42,436 nt of DNA from a virus: positions 1 to 42,436 of IMG/VR virus record IMGVR_UViG_3300045284_000326. The stretch is one strand, 5' to 3'. The notes beneath the pieces were generated by a model. That model was not told the origin of the DNA, made no database searches, and worked only from the letters and a program-made list of their open reading frames with translations. Shown one piece after another: positions 29,181 through 35,189 of this stretch; within the stretch, counting starts at the first letter, position 1; every line of letters begins with the position of its first letter. Made by a program: the position numbers and the translations under genes.

Positions 29181-29839
29181 TGCTGTGGCCAGTCCAGAAC
29201 GACACCGGCAGGCGGGTCTACTACTGCGGACCCGCCGCAGTGTCCGCCCTCACCGGCACGCCGCTCACGCGTGTGGAGAAGATGATCTTCCGCGTGCGTG
29301 ACGACTGGTGGCGCAGCCAGCGCAGGAAGCCCAGCAAGCGGCGGCGACCGTTCCCGAAGAGCACCAGCACCTACGAGGTGACGGCGGTGCTGGAGCGCCT
29401 CGGCTGCAAGGTCACGGACTACCCCACCACTGACCTGAAGACACTGGGGCAGTTCGTGGACGACACCCAGCACATGCCGGGTGCCTTCCTCGTCAACGTC
29501 ACCAAGCACTGGGTGGCGGTGTCGAGCGGTCACGTCGCCGAGACGATTGGCGGCGGCGTGGTGAAGTGGGTTGAGACGGATCGCCGCAAGGTCAAGTCGG
29601 CGTATCGGGTGTTCGCACCTGAGACGCCGAGACAGCCCACCGGCATCGCCAAGCGGACGCGCACGCCGAAGACACCGGAGCAGGTGTCGGAGCGGCGTGA
29701 TGCGACGGTGCTGAAGCGGGCGAAGGCGGTGCGGCTGCAGGTGACCGAATGGGAGGCGCGGATCAAGCGAGCTCAGACGGCGCTGAAGAAGCTGCGGCCT
29801 CGGCTGCGCCGCTACCAGAAGCTTGGCCTCGTGGCCTGA
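29177..29839 (+). CDS. Putative papain-like (C39-type) cysteine peptidase domain protein
   Basis: This 220-residue protein has a CGP motif near the start (YYCGPAAVSALTG, Cys17) and a KHWVAVSSGHVAET segment (His111, Glu122 or nearby acid), the order of catalytic residues in papain/C39-fold enzymes. The remainder is rich in Arg and Lys, ending in a basic helix (RIKRAQTALKKLRPRLRRY). Related papain-like domains occur in phage polyvalent proteins and small phage effectors. It is transcribed rightward with the small gene before it and ends at a strong terminator. Activity and target are unknown; early expression is inferred from the promoter. Confidence 0.6.
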   Translation: MMLWPVQNDTGRRVYYCGPAAVSALTGTPLTRVEKMIFRVRDDWWRSQRRKPSKRRRPFPKSTSTYEVTAVLERLGCKVTDYPTTDLKTLGQFVDDTQHMPGAFLVNVTKHWVAVSSGHVAETIGGGVVKWVETDRRKVKSAYRVFAPETPRQPTGIAKRTRTPKTPEQVSERRDATVLKRAKAVRLQVTEWEARIKRAQTALKKLRPRLRRYQKLGLVA

Positions 29840-29843
29840 CAAG

Positions 29844-29879
29844 AACCCCCGCCGGATGACCGGCGGGGGTTTTCGTTTT
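29844..29879 (+). terminator. Strong intrinsic terminator
   Basis: AACCCCCGCCGG and CCGGCGGGGGTT form a perfect 12-bp stem with a 4-nt loop, followed by TTCGTTTT. It ends the plus-strand unit at 29839 and lies at the convergent junction with the minus-strand gene ending at 29878, so it may also serve that gene in reverse. Confidence 0.9.
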
Positions 29880-30549
29880 ACTCGTCGCTGTCTTCGTCTT
29901 CACCGTTGTCGTCTTCGACGTCGAGGTCGTCACTGCCGTTGGCGTCTTCGCCGCTGGTCAGCAGAAGCTGGTTGTCATGGTCCAGCTTCTCCAGCCGCAG
30001 CCGCAACTCCTCCAAGTTCTCGATCAGCATGGTGGCGTCCAGACTGACGCGCCGCCGGAAGTTGCCGATGCCCCGGTAAGTCTCCTCACAGAGGAAGCGC
30101 ACCTCCACCGGCAGCTTGCCGTAGTCGGGCCCCTGCAGGAGATGCTCAAGCTGCTTGCGGTAGGTGACAGTCAAGCGGTCGAACTTGATCGCCAGCCGCC
30201 CACGCATCGCTTCCTCCGACGCGGCGCGCACGATGTATTCCCCCGGCTCACGCTTGCTGGCGACGAGAGCATACGGCGTTGACACGCGCGGGTGCGTCGT
30301 GGTCTTGAAGAAGCCCTTCAACACCTTCTGCCGCCGCTGATTGTGTGCGGTCCATTCGTCGCACGAATGGTTGGCCTGCGCCTGCGGGCTGATGCTTGGC
30401 AGCATGCCATGCGCCCAGCACCACGGATCGAACTGCGTGTCCATGATGACGTAGCTGCCGATGGGGAAGTCCTTAAGGAACGGCTCGGCGTATTTAGCAT
30501 AGACCAACCCGCGACGCGGGTTGGCATTACCCCACAACAAATTTGACAT
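29878..30549 (-). CDS. Hypothetical protein with acidic C-terminal tail
   Basis: This 223-residue protein begins MSNLLWGNANPRRGL and has a long acidic tail (DDLDVEDDNGEDEDSDE). Such tails occur in phage SSBs and other replication proteins that recruit partners, though no OB-fold motif is visible here. I chose the second ATG (30549), 10 nt after GGAG; an earlier in-frame ATG pair is too close to the GGAG. It lies downstream of the ParB-helix gene. Function unknown. Confidence 0.65.
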   Translation of the reverse strand: MSNLLWGNANPRRGLVYAKYAEPFLKDFPIGSYVIMDTQFDPWCWAHGMLPSISPQAQANHSCDEWTAHNQRRQKVLKGFFKTTTHPRVSTPYALVASKREPGEYIVRAASEEAMRGRLAIKFDRLTVTYRKQLEHLLQGPDYGKLPVEVRFLCEETYRGIGNFRRRVSLDATMLIENLEELRLRLEKLDHDNQLLLTSGEDANGSDDLDVEDDNGEDEDSDE

Positions 30550-30563
30550 TTGGTCCATTCTCC

Positions 30564-32261
30564 TCACTCGATGCCCAGCAGCTTGGGCACGGTCGTTCCC
30601 CTCTTGCGGGCTGCTTCGTGCAAGAGGTCAGCAGCATTGTGCCGCTCACCCTCGTTGGAGTTGCTGAGGTGAGCGACCATCTTGTGGTAACGCCCGTTGA
30701 CGCTGGTGCGCGTTGCACGCACCACATCATCCTCGCCCTCCCAATTACTGAACCCCTGCTTGCGGCACTCCTCCATCACCTCCAGCATCGCGTCGATGCA
30801 CTGCCGGAAGGTGATGTGCTGTGCCGGGTTCATCTTGGCTTCCTCGGCAAGCCGCACCAGCCCGAAGAACTGCGACCGGGCTGAGCGAATGCCGCTCCAG
30901 AACATCTCCAGCTTCTGCTCTGCCTGCCGATACTTGTCGGCGCGCTGCGCTTCCTTCTCCTGCGCGCGTGTGATGCCTGCCTTCTCCTTCTGCATGGCGA
31001 CGGCCAGCGTCAGGACGAACTCCCGCATGAAGCCGGGGAAGCGGGTGGGATCGTCGCGGCGGTGCTTGAAGCGGTCTTCCGGCTCCTGCTTCGCCGCCTT
31101 GACCAGCCGCTTGGCGAGCTCTGCCTGCTCGTCGCGCCCGACGTAGGGTGCGACACCGATGCCGGTCACCAGTTCGCGGAACAGGGTGACGTAGTTGGCG
31201 TCCTTGAGCACAGCGGTGACGCCCTCGAAGTCGAACGCCTTGCGGTCTTCGCGCAGCTTGCGCTCCTCCTCCTTGGAAGCGGCCTTCGCCTTGTCGGCCG
31301 CCTCCTTCTCGGCCTTCGCCTTGGCGGCGCGCTCGGCGCGCTCCTTGGCTTCGGCATCGGCCCGCTTGCGGTGCTCGGCATCAGCCTTGGCGCGCTCCTT
31401 GGCGCGCTCCTCGTCGGCCTTGCGCTTCGCCTCGGCGCGCCGCTCGCGATCAGCCTCGCGCGCCGCCTCCTCGCGCAGCCGCTGCTTCTGCTTCGCCTCT
31501 TTCTCGGCGGCGATCTCGGCGTCACGCTTCGCCTTGGCGGCACGCGCCGCCTCGCGTTCCTTCTCGCGCTTCTCGGCTGCCACAGTGCGCTCGAACTCGG
31601 CGCGCACCGCAGCTTCGGCCGCGCGCCGCTTCTCGGCCTCTGCCTCGGCAGCCGCCTTGCGCTCGGCCGCCTCGATGGCGGCGAGCTCAGCCTGCACCTC
31701 ACCGATCAGCCGGTCGTAGATGCCGGATGACTTGAGGTTGATGATCTGGTCGCGGATGGTGCCGTTGTTGATGCCGGGGATGTCGCCCAAGAACCCCAAG
31801 ATGACCTTCTCACCGACACCGTTGTCGAGCAGGTTCTTGCTCAGGGTGGCCTGCTGCGCCGCCGAGAAGTCACCACCAATCAGCGACCAATTTTCGGTGA
31901 GGATGGCGCGTGCGATATACTTGATGGCCGACGCCACCGATCCGGCGACGGCCGCGCCATGGTCGCCACGGTGCGTGGCATTCTCGGTGGCGTAGATGCG
32001 GATCGCGTCGTGATCGGTCATCTTGCCCTTCGGCGCGACGTAGATTTCTGCCGTCACCTTGCCTGCGGCGATGGCGGCCTTGATACGGTGCCAGCCAGCG
32101 GCAACTTCGATGCCGTCGTCGGTCTGGCGGCTGACGACGCCGCCCCAGAAATCGTTGGTCTTGATGGACTTGGTGAGGGTGGCGACTTGCGCTTCATCGA
32201 CGGGATCGACGGCGAAGTCGCGAAATTGATTGGGCTTCAACTCTTTCAACTTGACTTGCAT
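30564..32261 (-). CDS. ParB-like N-terminal domain plus long charged helix protein
   Basis: Residues 3-~95 look like a ParB/Srx nucleotide-hydrolase fold (VKLKELKPNQFRDF, VAAGWHRIKAAIAAG), as used by ParB CTPases and some nucleases. Residues ~190-350 are an exceptionally charged, Ala/Lys/Glu/Arg-rich helix that probably forms a long coiled coil or single alpha helix. The C-terminal ~200 residues are helical and unrecognised. Length (565) far exceeds canonical ParB. The start is the second ATG of the GGAGATGACC cassette. With no ParA gene in view it is probably not a plasmid-type partition system; a DNA-binding or host-takeover role is possible. Confidence 0.75.
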   Translation of the reverse strand: MQVKLKELKPNQFRDFAVDPVDEAQVATLTKSIKTNDFWGGVVSRQTDDGIEVAAGWHRIKAAIAAGKVTAEIYVAPKGKMTDHDAIRIYATENATHRGDHGAAVAGSVASAIKYIARAILTENWSLIGGDFSAAQQATLSKNLLDNGVGEKVILGFLGDIPGINNGTIRDQIINLKSSGIYDRLIGEVQAELAAIEAAERKAAAEAEAEKRRAAEAAVRAEFERTVAAEKREKEREAARAAKAKRDAEIAAEKEAKQKQRLREEAAREADRERRAEAKRKADEERAKERAKADAEHRKRADAEAKERAERAAKAKAEKEAADKAKAASKEEERKLREDRKAFDFEGVTAVLKDANYVTLFRELVTGIGVAPYVGRDEQAELAKRLVKAAKQEPEDRFKHRRDDPTRFPGFMREFVLTLAVAMQKEKAGITRAQEKEAQRADKYRQAEQKLEMFWSGIRSARSQFFGLVRLAEEAKMNPAQHITFRQCIDAMLEVMEECRKQGFSNWEGEDDVVRATRTSVNGRYHKMVAHLSNSNEGERHNAADLLHEAARKRGTTVPKLLGIE

Positions 32262-32352
32262 GGTCATCTCCTTGCCAGACGCATTGAGGTCCGGCTGCCT
32301 GCTTAGGTGTGGCTATATTGGCTGGGCGGCAAGCCCACTTACTCAACTTATT

Positions 32353-32775
32353 TTAGGCCATGTCGAAATCGACGCTGGCCTGCTGCAGCAGCGCGACAAA
32401 CCACTCCCATTGCTTTTCCGAAAAGGTGATGAGCTCGTAGCTGTCGGCGCGGTCTTCGAGGCTGTCGAGGAAGCCGGTGGCCTTGGCTGACAGGTAGCAG
32501 CCGGATTGCCGGATGTTGTGCACGAGCTCGATCACATACTCGCTGTCGATGGCTTGCCCGCGCGCGTCGCGCTGTGGCCGGTGGGCAGGCTTCGGCTGCA
32601 CTGCGGGCACGCTGGTGAGCACGGCAACGAGGTCGTGCCAGTCACGCTCGGCTGCCTTCAGAGCTCGGCCGATGGCGGCGGCAGTCGCCGTCACCTCACC
32701 CGGTTGGTCGGACGACAACAGCGGCAGCAGCCGCGCTAGGCGCTTGCACAGATCGATGGATAGTGACCGCGCCAC
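32353..32775 (-). CDS. Conserved phage protein with SSDQPGEVTATAAAIGRAL motif
   Basis: This 140-residue protein has the segment LSSDQPGEVTATAAAIGRAL followed by DWHDLVAVL near the N-terminus. I recall this combination from uncharacterised phage and proteobacterial proteins. The C-terminal half (SGCYLSAKATGFLDSLEDRA) is helical. No function is established. It lies between the ParB-helix gene and the terminator at 32803-32843. Confidence 0.65.
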   Translation of the reverse strand: MARSLSIDLCKRLARLLPLLSSDQPGEVTATAAAIGRALKAAERDWHDLVAVLTSVPAVQPKPAHRPQRDARGQAIDSEYVIELVHNIRQSGCYLSAKATGFLDSLEDRADSYELITFSEKQWEWFVALLQQASVDFDMA

Positions 32776-32788
32776 ATGGCCCCCTCAT

Positions 32789-32843
32789 TCAAAACAAAAG
32801 AACACCGGCCCCCACGAAGCAGGAAGGAGACAGGGGGCCGGTG
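32789..32843 (-). terminator. Intrinsic terminator (minus strand)
   Basis: CACCGGCCCCC (32803-32813) pairs with GGGGGCCGGTG (32833-32843), an 11-bp perfect stem with a 19-nt loop. On the minus strand it is followed by TTCTTTTGTTTTG, a T-rich tract. It lies 49 nt downstream of the gene ending at 32892, which would be the last gene of a unit starting at the promoter-like site near 33702. Confidence 0.8.
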
Positions 32844-32891
32844 CCATTGCTGCCGTGCACAAGGAGGTGCGCTCCAAGGCGGCAGGCAATC

Positions 32892-33389
32892 TCATGCATT
32901 CGGTATCAGCAGGTGCAACATGCCGACTGCACCGTAGCCGGGGAACGCGCGGTCGAGGCGTGCCGGAAGCTTGTGTATGTTGCGCGCAAGGACGTAGGGC
33001 GTCACCAAGAAGTCGCCCTTGGTATCGGCCCACTCACGCATCCAGCGGATCAACAACTGCATGCCGATGCGCAGGATGCCGTCCTGCACGCGGCGGTCCT
33101 GATGCTGCTCATCGAGGAAGGCGCAGACGTGCTTGGCCTTCTCGGCGAAGCCGCGCCGGTTGCGCATACGCTGGTAGCTGACGTTGTGCATGTCGATCAG
33201 CCCGGCAAGCTGCATCTCCTCGCACAGGATGCGGAAGACGCGCCGTGCCTCGCTGCTGTCGTCATCGGTGCTCTCGCCGCCCCACGCGCCCAGCGAACGC
33301 ATGGCGGTGATGTGCTTGAGCACATGCTCCACCTCGCCGGGAGGCAGGCTGCCCAGCGAGGTGATGATGCTCTCGGCTGTTGCACTCAT
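32892..33389 (-). CDS. Hypothetical helical protein
   Basis: The 165-residue product starts MSATAESIITSLGSLPPGEV with GAAAGG about 8 nt upstream. It is helical throughout with charged surfaces (ARRVFRILCEEMQLAGLIDM, GILRIGMQLLIRWMREW). No family is recognised. It is followed by a strong terminator, so it ends its operon. Confidence 0.6.
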   Translation of the reverse strand: MSATAESIITSLGSLPPGEVEHVLKHITAMRSLGAWGGESTDDDSSEARRVFRILCEEMQLAGLIDMHNVSYQRMRNRRGFAEKAKHVCAFLDEQHQDRRVQDGILRIGMQLLIRWMREWADTKGDFLVTPYVLARNIHKLPARLDRAFPGYGAVGMLHLLIPNA

Positions 33390-33399
33390 CTCGGACCTT

Positions 33400-33633
33400 T
33401 CAGGCCGATGCACACACCGGCTCTGCGTCAAGAAGACGTAGCATGTGGCGTTTATTTGTCCGCTGCTTGTCGTAGGGAGCCATGATCTGGCTCACGCGGG
33501 CTTGGGTTATTCCAAGGATGTCCGCGATTTCCGGCTGGTTGTAGCCCTGCTCGCGCAGTTCGACAACCTGCTCGCGCCTGTTGCCTGCGAGCTCCCAGCG
33601 GTCGGGAGGGCGGCGTAGCTTTAGTCTCTTCAT
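33400..33633 (-). CDS. Small HTH DNA-binding protein
   Basis: This 77-residue protein contains a clear helix-turn-helix (REQVVELREQGYNQPEIADI, LGITQARVSQIMAPY) as in small phage regulators or ParB-/MarR-like mini-domains, with a basic N-terminus (MKRLKLRRPPDRW). I start at the ATG at 33633. It is the first gene downstream of the promoter-like TTGAAG/TATATT pair (33702-33675) and could be a regulator of this early-type block. Specific target unknown. Confidence 0.75.
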   Translation of the reverse strand: MKRLKLRRPPDRWELAGNRREQVVELREQGYNQPEIADILGITQARVSQIMAPYDKQRTNKRHMLRLLDAEPVCASA

Positions 33634-33674
33634 GGGGCTCAGAACTCCTGCGAGCGGGATTTTGGTTCCCCAGT

Positions 33675-33702
33675 AATATACGTGGTTACCGAATTTCTTC
33701 AA
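33675..33702 (-). promoter_or_regulatory. Promoter-like TTGAAG-N16-TATATT, followed by ACTGG
   Basis: Minus-strand TTGAAG (33702-33697) and TATATT (33680-33675) are 16 nt apart. The extended -10 string TATATTACTGG is identical to that at 15867-15857. It overlaps the end of the gene 33686-33991 and would drive the HTH gene at 33633. Confidence 0.55.
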
Positions 33703-33991
33703 CATCTTGATGAACACCGAGAGCGTTGAGCTCTGCCGCGTTGAGGGTGACCTCGTCCACCTTCTCGTTGATGTAGAACCTCCACACCTGCTTCCTGAAG
33801 CGGTCCTTCTTGCTGAGGTATGCGTGTTCGAAAGCGTTGCCGCCACACTTGACGAAGATGCGGGTGAGGGATGGCTCCATCGCCAGCATGGTCTTGAGGC
33901 ATAGCTTTCGAGAGTAGGTTTTCGACGAGGTGTGATACTGCCCCGTCCTGTTGGTCACTGTGTGTGAGAACAGCCTCAGCCTCTTAACCAT
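33686..33991 (-). CDS. Hypothetical basic protein
   Basis: This 101-residue basic protein starts at the ATG at 33991 (VKRLRLFSHTVTNRTG..), with AAGGA about 9 nt upstream. It has strand-like segments and a CLKTMLAMEPSLTRIFVKCGG middle. Base use is less GC-rich than its neighbours, which may indicate recent acquisition. It is the first gene to the left of the non-coding region 34034-34349. Function unknown. Confidence 0.55.
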   Translation of the reverse strand: MVKRLRLFSHTVTNRTGQYHTSSKTYSRKLCLKTMLAMEPSLTRIFVKCGGNAFEHAYLSKKDRFRKQVWRFYINEKVDEVTLNAAELNALGVHQDVEEIR

Positions 33992-34111
33992 GGCTCCCAT
34001 TCCTTCTGTCAGGGGAATTTCCAATTTCAACATCCAATGCCCCCTATCAGATCAAATTACCAATTACAACATACACCAACCATCTTACGCGCGCCTGTTC
34101 TCAAAGAACTA

Positions 34112-34144
34112 CTCCAACAGGCTCGCTTCGCTCGCCTGTTGGAG
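34112..34144. repeat. Hairpin with GCTCGCTTCGCTCGC loop
   Basis: CTCCAACAGGC and GCCTGTTGGAG form a perfect 11-bp stem around an 11-nt loop, TCGCTTCGCTC. The loop sequence recurs in the adjacent hairpin at 34146-34194. It is not followed by a T-run, so alone it is a weak terminator. Confidence 0.7.
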
Positions 34145-34145
34145 A

Positions 34146-34198
34146 AGAAGCCCTGTTCGTTCGCTCGCTTCGCTCGCTCCCTCACAGGGCTTCTTTTT
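34146..34198 (+). terminator. Terminator-like hairpin pointing rightward
   Basis: AGAAGCCCTGT (34146-34156) pairs with ACAGGGCTTCT (34184-34194), an 11-bp stem followed by TTTT on the plus strand. There is no annotated plus-strand gene immediately upstream, so it may end a small transcript initiated in this region or block read-through into the pol operon. Confidence 0.6.
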
Positions 34199-34349
34199 CA
34201 CCTACAAGTTTTTCAGTCTCTGAAAAGAATGGTGGTAGCCTTAGACATTGAAGTCCGCGCGCCTGCGCGCGACCCTCGTCATCGAATAAATTCGGGGCTT
34301 GCGCAATCGATCCGATGCGCCTAGCTTCGCCATCCTTTTGGAGGTAGCG

Positions 34350-35186
34350 ATGCCAACGAGCAAATTGGAAATGGAACTGATCAAGGCGACAAAGGTCAAG
34401 CAGGGAGCCGGGGAGAGCAGGCCACAATATTTCGTCCGCATGCTGAAGGACGGTCAGAAAATGACCTCGCAGTCATGGGACGCTCTCTCGGGGGAAGCAC
34501 AGGCTTGGTATAACGACAGCGTCAAACTCTATCAGGCGCACACAAATCCCAACGACATCAAAGAGTTTTCCGATCACGTGCCCACCACGGCACGCGCCAC
34601 TCTGAACGTAGCGCCCGCTGCGCCGGTCGAGGAAGACGAAGCGCCGGTCGAGGCGGAAGAGGCCCCGGCACCGGTCGAGGAGGAAGCCCCGGTCGAGGCC
34701 GAAGACGAGCCGCTGGAGGCCGCAGAGGCCGAGCCGGAAGAGGCTGAGGTAGAAGACGCACCGGTCGATGCAGAGGAGGTTGCGTTCGAGGAAGACGAGC
34801 CGCCGGTAGAGGTCGAAGAGCCCGTCGTGGCCGCCGCTCCGAAGCCGAGCCAGAAGCCCGCCGTGAAGACGCCTTCGAAGGCCCCGGTGCGCAAGCCGCC
34901 GCCCGCCGTGAAGACGCCTTCGAAGGCACCGGTCAAGTCGATCAAGGCGAAGGACGACGGCGAGGTGACACGCCCACCGAAGCCTGCGGCCCCCGGTGCC
35001 AGCACCACCATCAAGCGGATGATGATCCGCAACCCGGATGTCACCAACGCCGAGTTGATGGAGAAGCTGAAGGAAAAGCACATCGACGTGACACCGATTT
35101 CGGTGAGCACCATCCGCTCGGACTTCAAGCACTCGATCAAGGTGCTGCAGGAAGCGGGCTTCTGCCAAGAGATGCCCGCGCCGTAG
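34350..35186 (+). CDS. Low-complexity acidic/basic protein with winged-helix-like C-terminus
   Basis: This 278-residue protein has an N-terminal helical part, a central acidic region rich in PVEEDEAPVEAEE-type repeats, a basic region with two AVKTPSKAPV repeats, and a C-terminal domain (MMIRNPDVTNAELMEKLKEK..STIRSDFKHS) that resembles a helix-turn-helix or winged helix. The layout is reminiscent of histone-like or linker proteins but no homologue is evident. The ATG at 34350 has GGAGG 6 nt upstream. It starts the pol operon. It may bind DNA and act at the replication fork or nucleoid. Confidence 0.7.
   Translation: MPTSKLEMELIKATKVKQGAGESRPQYFVRMLKDGQKMTSQSWDALSGEAQAWYNDSVKLYQAHTNPNDIKEFSDHVPTTARATLNVAPAAPVEEDEAPVEAEEAPAPVEEEAPVEAEDEPLEAAEAEPEEAEVEDAPVDAEEVAFEEDEPPVEVEEPVVAAAPKPSQKPAVKTPSKAPVRKPPPAVKTPSKAPVKSIKAKDDGEVTRPPKPAAPGASTTIKRMMIRNPDVTNAELMEKLKEKHIDVTPISVSTIRSDFKHSIKVLQEAGFCQEMPAP
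34856..34933. repeat. Two 33-bp repeats encoding AVKTPSKAPV
   Basis: The 33-bp string starting gcccgccgtgaagacgcc occurs at 34856-34888 and 34901-34933 with one mismatch. Both copies are in frame, 45 nt apart, and encode the basic KTPSKAP repeats. Such a duplication suggests recent in-frame expansion. Confidence 0.8.
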
Positions 35187-35189
35187 TCC

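Larger units (their letters stand above)
34034..34349. other. Non-coding divergent region (possible origin or control region)
   Basis: No gene occupies these ~316 bases. It separates a minus-strand gene from the plus-strand pol operon. It is AT-richer than the rest, with TTACCAATTACAACATACACC near the left end, two large hairpins (34112-34144, 34146-34194), TTTTCAG-TCT-CTGAAAA around 34210-34227 and a CGCGCGC-CT-GCGCGCG palindrome near 34255-34272. This could be a replication origin, a promoter region, or both; no iterated initiator boxes are obvious. Confidence 0.5.

Noticed and set aside
29099-29842. 247-codon minus-strand frame opposite the papain-like gene
   Set aside because: The plus-strand frame has a Shine-Dalgarno, an ATGA overlap and a strong terminator; the opposite frame has none of these.
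30564-32261. Plasmid-type ParABS partition module
   Set aside because: No ParA-like ATPase or parS-like repeats are in view, and the length and helix region are unlike ParB.
34034-34349. Attachment site or integrase-linked att core
   Set aside because: No integrase, excisionase or tRNA end lies nearby; the tRNA at 15016-15091 also lacks a neighbouring integrase.
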